Source of the DNA: Carex sylvatica
Lineage: Eukaryota > Streptophyta > Magnoliopsida > Poales > Cyperaceae
Assembly: GCA_964058845.1 (NCBI GenBank)
Contig: CAXKVR010000093.1
Span: 186,001-250,000 of the forward strand
DNA length: 64,000 bases
Direction: 5' to 3'
Made by a program: the position numbers and the translations under genes. The first letter of the stretch is position 1. Every line of letters starts with the position of its first letter. A model generated the notes under the pieces. The model was not told the DNA's origin. It made no database searches and was given only the letters and a program-made list of their open reading frames with translations. Shown here in pieces: positions 37,201 to 48,779 of this stretch.

Positions 37201-37895
37201 TGGATATGGATTGATTGCAAGTCCAGTGGTCTGATTTTGGCAAATTCACACTGGGAGATAATATTATTATTATATCTCACCCCCACCCTTTGGGTTATTT
37301 TTAGGTTTATTACACGGATACAGAGAGACGGTTTTGGATTGCATCTGACAGCATAACCACATAAAATTAGGGGTTTGGGTTGTTGAAACTGACAGGATGT
37401 AGGAGATATTTCTAAAATATAGTTTGTTGTATTCTATTAGATAAATCTTGTAAGAAATATTGGAATGTGGTTAATGTGTAATTGTGTTATTGGTAATGCA
37501 TATAAAAGATCCACTGCTTTACGTATATGTTTTTAAGAAATATATGTGGCAGACTGTTATATCCAATTTGGGGTCTAACAAAATCAAAATAAAATAGGCA
37601 AACCATAGTTTTATTAGGTTTTCAATAATAGAACCGAACCGACCGAATTAAATTTACCAACCAACTAAAATTGAACCAAAGTAAATTGCAGTTTGCTCGG
37701 TTAAACTAAACAAACCGAAGTATATATACAATCACCACATCAATTCAATTTCACATACTGGCAATCCGAAGTATCCCAAAACTGAAATCTTACTCGATAT
37801 TAACGATTCAAGAGTGTAATCTAATTAAGACAGAAATCAAATAATCAAGGTCTACTACCAACTATAATGAACAGAGGTACCAACTAAGTTAGAAA
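34225..37895 (+). other. Non-coding part of duplication copy A
   Basis: Begins with the last codons of the BAHD relic, then flank shared with 50248-50450, 60025-60240 and 21062-21255. TAGGGGTGTTCATCAGTTCG at 34667 is a hAT-like left end without a partner. A perfect 10-bp hairpin (CAAAGTCTAG/CTAGACTTTG) lies at 36653-36680. The stretch 36700-37590 has retrotransposon-LTR-like character (GACCCTCGCTAATCCCAG; closing near GGGGTCTAACA), but no paired LTR, primer site or coding part was seen. No gene recognised. Confidence 0.5.
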
Positions 37896-38688
37896 CATAG
37901 AAAGAAAAATCAGAATCGGAATCGGAATCGGGATCGGTTCCGACCAATTCAGTCCAGAAAATCAGATTTTTTTGTCAAAAACTTGTTTTACACTAAAAAA
38001 TTTTGAAAAAAATTGATAAAAAAAATAATTTAACAATAATTTATATTTAGGTAAATGATTACAATCAAATAATCCACTAATACAATATAATACAAGCATT
38101 AAAATAATAAATACACTTTTTCACTGGCAAAAACTATGTCATGCTGACTGGATCATTTTATCATTGTCTGTATGATTAAAATGGAGATATTGTTGTCCTG
38201 AATAAAAAAAAAGACATTGTAGACCCAAATGAAAGATTAATATCTTCATATCGATATGCATATGGTGGCTAATTATACCCCCACTAAACCCTAATGTACT
38301 TGACATCTCATCATAAGAACTGACATTTTGATATCTTGTTAGTTCATTAATATTTTTAAATTGCGGTTTCAAAGTTTGAAATATAACTTATAGTTGGCAG
38401 CATGTGCATAGTTGATAGTTTTCTATTTAATCAATGGATGTGCATAGTTCTCCACTTCTCCTCTATTTAATTGCGGGTTCTTCTTTATTTAATCACAGGT
38501 ACACGATGGATGTGCATAGTTCATTCTGTTTCAGCCGAATAATGACCAAATTAAATCTGACCAGAATAGCAAAAATTGGACGAAAAACACAGAATCCGCG
38601 TTAATCGGCAAGGTATCAGATCGGTCACAGCCGATACCGATCCCGAACAGTCGATATTGGTCCGGATCGGCCGATACTTCCTTCCATG
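37896..38688. mobile_element. hAT element, CATAGAAGG family, perfect TSD
   Basis: Starts CATAGAAAGAAAAATC. The reverse of its right end is CATGGAAGGAAGTATC. Flanked by GTTAGAAA on both sides (37888-37895 and 38689-38696). Subterminal GGAATCGGAATCGG and CGGCCGATAC words. Also present in copy B from 63648, so it inserted before the segmental duplication. Confidence 0.85.
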
Positions 38689-39045
38689 GTTAGAAATCAA
38701 TTAAGAACAGTGGCCAATTAAGACAAATGAATCAATTAAAACACTGATCAACCTTTTCTTTTTTTTCTCTTTTTTTGATTAAAAAGGCCGAAGCCCAGTT
38801 TCATTTTACTGAAACAAAGTGCTGATATAAGAACAAAATGTTTTAAGAAGAAACATGCTCCTCTGGCTCAAATGTCCAAGCAATAAACATTGACCAATTC
38901 TTTGGTACCAATTACCAAGAACATAAATATATTCTTCAAATCAAAGCCATACACAGTAAAGAACGAAAAGTCAAATAATCACATCGCAAAATATAGAACC
39001 AGCCCCAGAATAAAGCAGTTTACAGCACAAATCAAACGACGGCCC

Positions 39046-39186
39046 TCACACGACAGCAGCTTGAAACAGAGTAAAGGCACAGAAAAATGGAGGTGTCTTT
39101 GCCTCATCTGGATTTTCTCCAAATGGGTTCCAGACGGCTCGATTGACACCAAAGCTGGGCCGGCCATAGCCTTTCCCACTTCGCAT
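39046..39186 (-). CDS. Hypothetical small ORF with gene-like 5' leader
   Basis: Unrecognised. On the minus strand a pyrimidine-rich stretch (about 39400-39230) and AACCCTAA-like DNA precede an ATG at 39186 opening a 46-codon frame that starts MRSGKGYGRPSFGVNRAVWN. It runs through a balanced-composition region unlike the AT-rich surroundings and then stops. An overlapping ATG (39179) opens another frame. This could be the first exon of a small nuclear gene or a captured or retained exon fragment. No downstream exon was found before 38700, where transposon begins. Confidence 0.2.
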   Translation of the reverse strand: MRSGKGYGRPSFGVNRAVWNPFGENPDEAKTPPFFCAFTLFQAAVV

Positions 39187-39389
39187 CAGCCTCGAGAAAA
39201 CCCTAACCTGGTTTGAGAGCTGGGAAGGACTAAAGAGAAGGGAGAAGAGGAAGAGTAACTGAAGGAGTTCAAAATAAAAGGAAGAGAGAGAGAGTAACAG
39301 TCGGAGAGATAATAAAACCAAGAGAGAGACATAAGCATTTGGAAGAGAAAAAACGAGGATAGAGAGCGAGTGAAGCGATGGGTATGGGG

Positions 39390-39840
39390 TAGGGATGTCA
39401 ATGACATCCTTTTATCTGTTTATTCGATCTGTATAGTATCTGTTTTTATAGAGATATGATTTTTTTTCCGTTAGCTAATCAGGTACGAGTACTAATTTTT
39501 TTTGTTATCTTGCCCGTTTTTATATAAGATAATTTTAAAAAATAAAATTATATATAGATATATATATTTGTATAAATATGATATATGATACAATAAAGTT
39601 TTTGTATTTTATTAAATTTTCATAATACAAATTAGTGTATACATTATTTTTTTTTCTTATTTTGAAAATATTTTATTGAAAACACAAATCGAAATGTTAA
39701 TAGCACTTTTGTATCCGTTTATCTGATCCGTACCGTATTCAAAAATACGAATAAGAGTAAATATTTTTTTTCGTTATCATAATGGATACGAGTATGAAAA
39801 TATCTTCACTCAACCCGTATCGTACCCGTTGACACCTCTA
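39390..39840. mobile_element. hAT MITE with near-perfect TSD
   Basis: 451 bp starting TAGGGATGTCAATGAC and ending GTTGACACCTCTA. Flanks GTATGGGG and GTCTGAGG agree at 6 of 8 positions. No coding capacity. Confidence 0.78.
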
Positions 39841-39848
39841 GTCTGAGG

Positions 39849-40900
39849 AATCACGCAAAGAGGAGACTACTTCGGTCGGTACGGTTAGTGTGATTTTCAA
39901 AAATTATAAACCGAACCAATATAGATAAACCGAGTAATACTAAAAATTGAACCAAATCAAACCAATAAAACCGAAAAACCGAACCAGTTGCACCGAAAAA
40001 AACACCCGTACACACACTACATAATAATTTGTGGTGTCAGATTGTTCTGCTGCATGAAGTGCTTTTTAAAAATGTTGTCGAATATATTTTGTGGAATAGC
40101 ATGTCTTGACAAGTCTTAGACACGGCACGTGGCATCACAGGTCGACACGACAATTAAAAGCGCGCCGTTTTTTTCTTATATTTTTGAATTCAGAGAAAAA
40201 AAATAGGTCCATTGACCATTGTCCATCAAATTTATTTTGAAATCGATGGACAATGCTTTTGTCTGATTCGCATTAAAATTCTTATGCACTTGATCTGCGC
40301 AAATATTAAAGCAATACACACGACTTTTTATACAAATAAGACTAAAGGACTGTCCATCGAATCTAAATTTGAGTATAAAAGGAATGAATATAAAATTATT
40401 GAAATTTTAACAGAAGAGGGGTTTTGAAACAATGGAGAGTCATACAATCACCATCATGAAGAAGTTATTCTCTTAGAAGAGTTTTAAATTACAGAGTTTT
40501 TCATTTTTTCTTAACTTTTATTTTTATTTTTATTTTTATTTCAAAATGCTCAATTAGGTTGAGCACTTGAGCTTGTCTTTTCTTTTATAAATATGTAATA
40601 GGTTTTATTTCAAAACCTAAAGAACTGCAAAATTCAATAAAGTTAAATAAGGACTTAGATCCTTATTTTAATCAAACAAAAAAAAAAAAATTTATCCAAC
40701 TAAAGTTTGTTCCTCTAAATTCAAATAGAACACCAATCTAATAATGCCGCGTTTGAATTCTAATCTCTAAATGTGAATCATGAAAACAAAATCTTGTTCT
40801 AATTTAAATTTAAATACAAAATTCATAATTATAATTATGAATTAACATATATGCATGGACAACGTGGTGCATGTGCTAGGAAATCATACTACATCACAAT
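39849..40900. other. AT-rich DNA with a decayed hAT-like fragment
   Basis: 39875-40010 is rich in AACCGAACC/AAACCGAA words, resembling subterminal hAT DNA. 40210-40260 contains an imperfect palindrome (GACCATTGTCCATCAAATTT / AAATCGATGGACAATGC). A-run at 40675-40690. No gene recognised. Confidence 0.4.
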
Positions 40901-41444
40901 CATAGAATGAAAAATATGTTGTACTGGATCGAAATCGGCCGATTCGGATCGGAATCATGCTATGCCGATCCGATCTCAGACCGAGTTATACGGTATGTGA
41001 ATTTTTTGTTCAATTCGAGTCAAATTTCAGACGCAATGGTCCTATTTCAATGAAATTTTGGCCGAAACAGTTTGATTCCAGTCATACCATCGACCTAAAC
41101 GCACAAATACTATTCTTCAAAAAAAAATTCTTCCAGCATGAGTCGCACCAAGGACCTCTTTCTTATCAACCAAGCAAACTACCACCATACTATACTATCT
41201 TTTGTTACCATAATACATAAATACATTTAAATATAAATGTTGTAATGCTTGTATTATATTTCATTAGTGGATTATTTGATTGTAATAATTTGTCTAAACA
41301 GAAATTATTGACAGATTTTTTTTTATCAATTTTTTTTCCATTTTTTAGTATAAACAAGCTTCCAGCAAAAAAGTCCGATTTTCTAATCCGATCGGCCAAT
41401 TCTGACCGATTCACCTGATTCTGATTCCAATTTTTCCTTCTATG
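40901..41444. mobile_element. hAT element, CATAGAAGG family, perfect TSD
   Basis: 544 bp. Starts CATAGAATGAAAAATATG; the reverse of its right end is CATAGAAGGAAAAATTGG. Flanked by ATCACAAT on both sides (40893-40900 and 41445-41452). The interior matches the receptor-kinase intron copy, including GGATTATTTGATTGTA. Confidence 0.88.
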
Positions 41445-41736
41445 ATCACAATAATCTAAGTGTCTAATAAAAGTAAAAAAAGAACCCAAGGAATAATTTA
41501 TACTTTTATCTAGGAGTTTGCAGATATAAATTGCTGCACACGAAAGCAATTTATGTTCACTAAATACATATCTCTAATGTTTGGCCACTATTTCACCACT
41601 TTCAATTAAGATGTACCTATCTAAGATAAATTTCAGAAAAACTATATAGTTACATTCTTAACAAATTTTAAATTGGCTCATTTCAAGTGTATTAATTCTT
41701 TCTTGGTGTTACACCTTGTGCCTCTTCTCCTTCTCC

Positions 41737-42310
41737 ATGGAAAAACCACAAGCTCATGTAGTTCTATTCATTTTTCCAGCCCAAGGCCACACCTACCCTT
41801 TCCTCTCCCTCGCAGCTCGACTCCACCATTGCCAGCTGAGTTTGACCATAACACTCGTCTCAACCTCTCATTACATAAGTTCGATCCGATCTTTCCTTCC
41901 TCCCGATTCGCATCTCCGGTTCCATTCCCTCCCTTTTTACCCTGCTGATCATGGCCTTCCAGCCAGTGCCGAATCTTTTGCTGACATCCCAATAACCCAA
42001 TTCATCACCTTCTTTAAAGCTACCGAAACACTCTACTCTACTTTTGATGATTTCATTTCTAGTCTCGTATCGAATGAGTCAAATCATGCCCCCTTGTGCA
42101 TCGTGACCGACTTTTTACCATGGGTACATTTGGAGGGGCAGTGTTTTTGTCTCTGTGGTTGAACCTTCCTCATACACTGACAGAAAGCAATAGATTCTCC
42201 CTGCCAGAATATCCAGAGATTATAATGGAGGAAACAGGTTCCCAATTAGGCATAACTTTCATGAAAAATGTAAACATTGACTCGGAAACAGGTTCTGGTG
42301 GGGTTGGTAA
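41737..42310 (+). pseudogene. UGT92-like glycosyltransferase, N-terminal fragment
   Basis: Starts with a good ATG, and the first 130 or so codons read as the acceptor-binding half of a family-1 glycosyltransferase closest to UGT92: HVVLFIFPAQGHTYPFLSLA (candidate catalytic His), ADHGLPASAESF, then CIVTDFLPWV (candidate catalytic Asp). Right after PWV about twenty residues are missing and the frame shifts. The other frame continues GGAVFLSLWLNLPHTLTESN and FSLPEYPEI. It then fades before 42314. No PSPG half follows on this strand; a matching C-terminal half lies reversed at 48175-48557. Non-functional. Confidence 0.8.
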
Positions 42311-42314
42311 ATGA

Positions 42315-43320
42315 TTGCGATAAAAAGAAATAGAGACAGAGAGTATAAATGGGGGTGGGTGGGTACTAAAACAGGTCTTATTAATATATTTTAAGTTTGG
42401 TGGAGATTCCAATTATAGTAGCAAAAAGGTTTATCTATATATTATGTCGATATTAAGTCTAAACACATAATATTTTCGTCAAAAAATATTTAAAATTTGT
42501 TTGACAGCAACTGGTAGGCCGCTGATGTGGTGCCCACAATTTATATTTTTTAGCACATGTTTATATAATATAATATAATGAATGATCTTGTAAATTTTGA
42601 GACGTCAAAAAAGTTCATATTGTGCGATTCTGTACTTATTAGATGACATAAGAAAAGTTGTATAAGTTATAGTCTATTGTTATTATGATATAATCACTTT
42701 TCATATATTTTGACATCGATCATTGATAATATTTTTTTTACTAAATTCAAAATAAATTTAATGTGAAAAATATATTTTTATATGTTTGAATATGTAGACA
42801 AATTACCTACAAAATTTAATATTGTATAGAGAATCATAGATTAGAGACTTACAAATTTAAATCATTCGATAAACATTAAAACATGCATCAAATGTTATTA
42901 TTTTTTACATGCATAATATATTTATCATAGAGATCATATCTATAATGTCAGATTTAAAATTAAAATTTTCTTTTGATTTATAGTTGTTTAGATTATCAAA
43001 ATAATTATTGATCAAATGATCCATCCACCTTTTTATCATCTGAAATCTAGATTGATTATATAGGTTCGAAATCCTAAACCCTAAATCCTTCAACAGTATA
43101 TCCAGAGGGCATTGTCTTTGGTCTAGTGACAGAGAAAATTCTCTCTGTATAGTATGTCAAAAGTTCAATACGATTGCTTGACCTCCAACATTTATTAAAA
43201 AAAAAAAATCTGCATTGATAGGTTGATATTGATGACATAACGTGGAAAAAGTAGGTTAATTTATTTTAAAATCTCTTTATTTTGTCAATTAACTTATTCT
43301 AAAATTCAAAGATTCACTTG
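42315..43320. other. AT-rich DNA left of the CACTA element
   Basis: No gene recognised. The UGT92 homology ends near 42310, and the rest shows no coding signal or clear repeat structure. Confidence 0.4.
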
Positions 43321-43617
43321 CACTACAAGAAATTTTCTTTTAGATCTCTTTACTAGAATTTTGATTATTTTCATGGATAACTAAATACAATTGCATCTTT
43401 AAGTGAATCTCATGCAAATAATATTTTCTGCATGGGTCCGCAAACTAAATTGTATGGGTTAAAAATTTTGGCTTATGTAATTAATAATCACATTCAATTG
43501 ATAACTAATGCACCTATGCAAATGTATTTTGTTGACATTTTTTAACTCAGAACTAATTAGTATGGATGTGTAAACAAAATTGTATAGGTAAAAGAAAAAC
43601 ATGCAGTCTATACAAAT

Positions 43618-43786
43618 AATTCCCTATGCAATTAATTTTGATATCCATGCAATTGATGCTATGCAAATGTTGAAAGGAGATGTTCTTTCTATTTTTTCCA
43701 AATAATTCCCTATGCAATTAATTTTGATATCCAAGCAACTGATGCTATGCAAATGTTGAAAGGAGATGTTCTTTCTATTTTTTCCA
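43618..43786 (+). repeat. Two-copy tandem duplication of about 84 bp
   Basis: AATTCCCTATGCAATTAATT through TTCTTTCTATTTTTTCCA occurs twice in a row with very few differences, at the inner edge of the CACTA subterminal zone. Confidence 0.85.
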
Positions 43787-44414
43787 AAACAATTTTTAGA
43801 TCTTCTCTCTTCATTTCCGTCTAGGGTTTAGCTCCTCCTCTCAACCGCAACCCCTCTCCTCCCCCAGCCGCTCCCCCTATCCTCCGTCAAACCGCTCCTC
43901 CGCCCTTGCCGCAAGCCCGCTCCTTCACCCTGTCGTTCCCCCCTCATCCGCCCAGCCGCTCGTCGCTCTCTCTGTCTCAGTCACTTATGACACACCGTCA
44001 CTCATCTCTCTCTCCGTCTCAGTCGCCTCAGCCGTGGAACAGTAATTGATAAATTTCACTTGCACAATATAAGTATTGGGATAAATTAACAAATTTCACT
44101 TGCACGGTATGTTCCTAATTTGCACCCTTATTCAATTTATTGAAGTTTTAATTGATTTGGTCAATTCCTTTTGATGTTGGATTTTAGTGCTCTTGCTAAA
44201 GAAAGTAGAGATGAACTGTCATAATTAGTGTGGTCAGATTTTTTTTCCCTAATCACAATTCTATCTGATTTTGCAGCTGCGTTCCTCCTGATATATATGC
44301 AATTAATCATTTTTTTACTAAGCATTTAACTTATTTTGTTTAACTAGGTGTCAATTTGACAATTAAACTGATTTTATCATGGATTTTTTTTTTATAACAA
44401 ACATGATGATAAAA

Positions 44415-44474
44415 ATTGGGACCGCACTTCTCACATATCCTGTACTCACGGCTTATGATATTCTTCTGTATCAG
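44415..44474 (+). pseudogene. Captured exon fragment resembling tryptophanyl-tRNA synthetase
   Basis: Twenty codons read IGTALLTYPVLTAYDILLYQ and are followed immediately by GTAAAC, a splice donor. TrpRS proteins of bacteria and plant organelles carry a TYPVLMAxDILLYQ stretch just before the VPVGEDQ block, so this looks like one exon of an organellar-type TrpRS. Met-to-Thr and a Tyr for a small residue are changes from the usual sequence. The next exon (VPVGEDQ) was not found. Together with the CT-rich leader at 43795-44040 it suggests that the CACTA element captured host gene DNA. Not functional alone. Confidence 0.6.
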
Positions 44475-46877
44475 GTAAACATTTTGTAATTTCATCTTCT
44501 TAAGATACGTTTTTTAGTATGAAGACTTACATTTTGCGTACCTAGCATCTCTTATAGTTATTAATTGAAACTGCTATCTAAGTTTACACTATCTATTGAA
44601 GGCTCATTGTTTGCAGTCTGGTCCATGTTTGTATATGCCTCCTTGCTGGTATCAACAATCGTGTGCTGAACATTGGTATCCAGGCCCAATCCTTGATTGT
44701 TCAGTCTGAATCACCCATGACATTGCCACTATTTGCAATGACACCCTCAAAATTCAATTTCTCATGATTCACTTTTTCAACCTTGGCTCAATTTCACCTT
44801 TCTTGCCCAACATATCCTTATTGGTATTTCATCTTTGGTAAATCGGTCATGTTTCATATTGTACCTGAACACGTAATCTGATCAAGATGCATGCATTTAT
44901 TGCAACATGACAGTTATATGCACCTTCCAATTGGCTTCTCAATTTGAACTTCATTTCAGTTCACACATCAGATGACATTATTTACACTCATGCCCTTCGA
45001 AAATCTTGTCATCAAGAAATTCTTATGCCTTCTTAATTTCACCTTACCTGCACAGGCCATTTATAACAGCGCTATACCCTTACAACATTAGGTGCTCACC
45101 TTTTAGAAATCATCTCATTTCACTTTTCCTGCACAGTTCATGAGTACTTTTATCCTTGGGTGTACTGGTACATGCAAATCTTATTCTGTATAGGGACAAT
45201 ATGGTACATATCTAATAAGATATACTCTTAAGTTTATATATAATTTTTGTTCTCTTTTTGCACTGTGTCAACTATTGTTCTATATACTTTTTTGTCTAAA
45301 TTTTCTATATGCTTCACCATCTTCCTCAACAGCCTCTGTTTTATATGCTTGTAATATTGTGAATGCAAAAACAAATTAATACAATATATATATTATTTCT
45401 AGTATATGTTGATCTTTATTAATATTAAAACGTGGTAACTAAATGCATTACCATGTTTTATCAAAATACAATTTTTTATTTTTTGATGTATGTTTGAAAT
45501 ACTTACAGTGGCATCTATACAGGGATATGAAGTATTAAAGAGAATTTCAGATGTGATTGGCCAAGTATTAAAGAGAATTTTTTCTCTCCTTGTACCGGGA
45601 AAATACCAGTCTGTCCTTAGTGAAATATTTTATTATTATTGTTTTTATAACTTTACAACTACTGGAGCTTCTTCTGCAAACTTCAGTTTTTATGGAATTT
45701 GCAATGGTACTTTATGTTATTTTGAACTTTTAGAAAATGATATCTTCAATAGTAACCTCTATATTGTTCTGCAATATTTGTAATTTCTGGACCATTTGTC
45801 TATGTTTAGTCCATTTATACCAATTCAATGTAGTTTTTTTAGTATCCATTTTATTAATTAATATTGAATAATTGACTTATTGACGTGTTCTTTTTTGTAA
45901 TTTTTTTAGCCTGGTTTGGATTCCATTGGAATCATCAAGCTTGTGGCCTTGTGAGGTATGTTACTAATTGTATTATGCCTTAATATTTTTATTTTTTCAG
46001 AAATGGTGGTAATATCTTTACTGTTACTTTTTTGTATGAGGTTACTTATGGTAGTTTTTCAATAGGTTTCTTCCTTGGTGGCGTCAGTTATGGGCTCTTA
46101 ATATAAAGAAGTTGGGTTAGGTGCGCAAGAAGATCTAGATGATGACTTTCGTACACTCTAAATGAGTGAGAATGGTACATGTGTTGGCAATTTAGTTTAT
46201 TTTGTGACTAGTAGTTATGTGTTGATGTGATATAAGCATCCTTTTAGATTATGCTGAGTGCTGACTTTGTTTTTTTGCCAACTAGTATAGTTTTTGGATC
46301 AAAAATTACTTTATCACAATTTTTGTAATATTTTGTGGATGCAAAAACAAATTAATACAATACATATGTCATTTCTATTATATGTTGATCTTTATTTATA
46401 CATGATTTTTATATAATTTGTTTTCTATTCTGATTTGATGATAAATTGTAATATTAATACATTTAATATGAAAGTAAATTAGCATGACCAACATCAGAAT
46501 TGCATGGGCAGTCATCAGAATTATGACAAATTTGAGCTATCTCAATTGCATGGGTTGTCTAATTTTAACCCATACAAAAAGATATCAATACACCCATGTA
46601 AAAAAAACCAACACACCCATGCAAAACACAAATTTCGTCAACGTCTGGTACCTAATAATTGTAAGGGCCGTCAAAAATTAACCCATGCAAAAAAGGTTTG
46701 CGCACCCATGTAATAGATCAATTGCATGGGTCCCATGCAAATAAGGGTCATTACCATCAATATCAACTGTATGAACTCATTTGCATGTGATGTCCATGCA
46801 GTTGGAATTTATTGCATGGGTAGCACATGCAAATGAACATCTTTTGTCCCATGCAAATAATCTAAATTCTAGTAGTT

Positions 46878-48174
46878 AATTAATTTGTTCATTAATTGCC
46901 CAGTAGAAGAAATTAAAAAGATTATCTCTCCCTCTTTAAGTTTCCATTTTTCCATTTTTATAATGTATAACTTATGAACAAGAAAATAGGTATTTGACTA
47001 ATTGATATTGTTTTATTAGTATAAAAATACAGTATAAAAATGATTTATTTATTTTGTAGATTATTTGTTTTTCGTTTTTTGTCTTTAGACTGATCGTGTG
47101 ATCAGAAAAAAGAAAAGAAAAAAAAGAGTACTTTTTATTAAGATCCTGGTAATTTAAAATTTGAAAGAAGTTACCAATTTTACAAATTGGCCATGTAATG
47201 ATTGCATGTCCATTTTATTAAGATCCTCGTTTAATGTAGTCACTGGATCTGTCCATTTTTAAAGGCCCGGCCCAAAACATGGATTCGGCTCAGTCCTTGT
47301 AGGTTTGTTATCTTCTCCAAGCCTATAGTCATGCATACAATATATAACGACATATATGAATATATATAACCACAAAGAAAGCAGGCACTAATAAGGCCCG
47401 TTATATCACCAGAACATATATTTACAGCACATAGAACCTAAGTAACTGAAAGCCCCACAAACATGATAGGTACGTCTCAGCCATTCCACAAATGCTTCGA
47501 TCATCAACAGAACCATCAATAATGATGAAAATAACTTGAAAAGAAACAAAACATGAAACCCCCACAAAAAGGATAGAAGATCTCATCTCCACAATTGCTT
47601 TGATCATCGACAGGCACTCAATATTCTATGACGAAATTAACATGAAAGAATATTCATCCTAATGAATTTGTATTCCCGTAAATTTTTAGATTTTTGTTTT
47701 AAATAAACCAAAATCCATCAGTATTTCTTTGTTAAATAAACAAAAACCCTAAATGGCTCGGATTCCGTGCCTTACGTTGGAACCCATAGAAACAGAACAT
47801 TTTAACTAATTCTTTGTAGCATTGTTTTTATTAGTATTTTTTTTTTCTAACTTTTTTTATATTTTTTAGTACAAAACAAGCCTTTACCAACCGATTCATC
47901 CGTTTCTGATTGCATGGACAAGTAACCAATCCCGATTCCGATTATGATTTTTCGAAACATGATTTAGGGTTACCCGCACTAGCAATTTCCAGTGAAAGAA
48001 AGTGTTGGCCAGAAACTGATAATTCTTCAAATAATTAGCTTTGTGCCCAGGCACTCAAAAGCCAAGCAAAACGATTTTGATCGGTTTATATGAACTGATT
48101 ATTTAGTTTGAAATTTTAAGTTACTGTATGTGAATTATAATGTAACAAACAATAATTAAGCTGAAGTAATTCGA
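46878..48174. other. Intergenic DNA with a fragment of the CATAGAAGG hAT family
   Basis: 47840-47965 matches the right part of the hAT elements at 3088 and 40901 (TTTTTTAGTACAAAACAAG, ACCGATTCA, CCCGATTCCGATT). It lacks a left end and a TSD. Otherwise no gene or clear structure. Confidence 0.45.
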
Positions 48175-48557
48175 TCATTGGTTTCCAGCTGCCCTATTGA
48201 TCGATTGCACAAACTGTAGGAAGCTCTCCTTGGAAGAGCCTCCTTCCTCATCCCATGCCTTGTTCATCACATTTCCATATTCCTTTGCTCGTCTTCTAAA
48301 TTCCATGCCCTTCGCATTGGGGCCCATCATCAAATCCACCACCTCCTCTACCTTCGCCTTTGTCGGCCCTGAGCTTTCCGTCATGCCTCTTGCGAGTTCA
48401 ATTCCCAAACCAACCTCGATCAACATCATTGAATTGAATATTTGTTCAGCAGCAAGTGGCCAACCGATGATCGGTACTCCATTGTTAATGCTCTCAAGTA
48501 TTGAGTTCCATCCGCAGTGGCTAAGGAATGCTGCAGTCGATAAGTATTTCACAGCGT
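48175..48557 (-). pseudogene. UGT92-like glycosyltransferase, C-terminal fragment
   Basis: About 125 codons ending at a normal stop give the C-terminal, sugar-donor half of a family-1 glycosyltransferase. The second part of the PSPG box is present (FLSHCGWNSILESINNGVP, then GWPLAAEQ, with canonical HCGWNS). It is followed by a UGT92-like tail (GIELARGMTESSGPTKAKVE, then RRRAKEYGNVM). The box is cut off before its WAPQ start; upstream sequence is unrelated. The orientation is opposite to the N-terminal piece at 41737. The two could be parts of one gene split by inversion, or of two tandem copies. Confidence 0.85.
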
Positions 48558-48779
48558 GAGATAATTAGCTGATTCAAATCTGTTACGTTACGAAAATTTT
48601 ACAATTAATTTTTAAATATTTTAAAAACAAGAATCGAAAATCGTGCTGACGAAATATAAATTTAAATTTGAAATAATGTTTCGCTAGATAAGAAAGTCCA
48701 ATGTTGACTTTAAAATACATCCTGAGTTTGTTAAAAATCGAAACGGCATCGAAAATACGAAGTTCTGGACCTTTATAGG

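Larger units (their letters stand above)
27737..38248 (+). repeat. Segmental duplication, copy A
   Basis: Same-orientation counterpart of 54098-64000. The match begins at TTTTGTCCAAAGGG in both copies and is still running where copy B leaves the window, so the right boundary is unknown. Offset is 26361 at the UGT and 25752 at the right edge. Most of the difference is one hAT insertion found only here. Unit contents: UGT promoter and gene, BAHD relic, 2.95-kb TIR element, about 3.7 kb of non-coding DNA, and the start of a hAT element. Confidence 0.95.
43321..46877. mobile_element. Non-autonomous CACTA element carrying gene fragments
   Basis: Left end CACTACAAGAAATTTTC. The right end ATTCTAGTAGT fits the inverted CACTA terminus except for its last base. 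Both edges carry clustered subterminal words (TGCATGGGT left and CCCATGCAAAT right), typical of this superfamily. The 3-bp flanks (TTG and AAT) do not match. No transposase. Inside: an 84-bp tandem duplication (43618-43786), a GC- and CT-rich leader (43795-44040), an exon resembling TrpRS (44415-44474), and other exon-like pieces near 45910-46140. Confidence 0.75.

Noticed and set aside
36700..37590. A complete LTR retrotransposon
   Set aside because: No paired LTR, primer-binding site, polypurine tract or gag-pol coding sequence could be found.
45490..45783. 97-codon ORF within the CACTA element
   Set aside because: Only its first 40 codons look exon-like; the rest is intronic-looking AT-rich DNA. 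No family recognised, so it is kept only as a possible captured piece.
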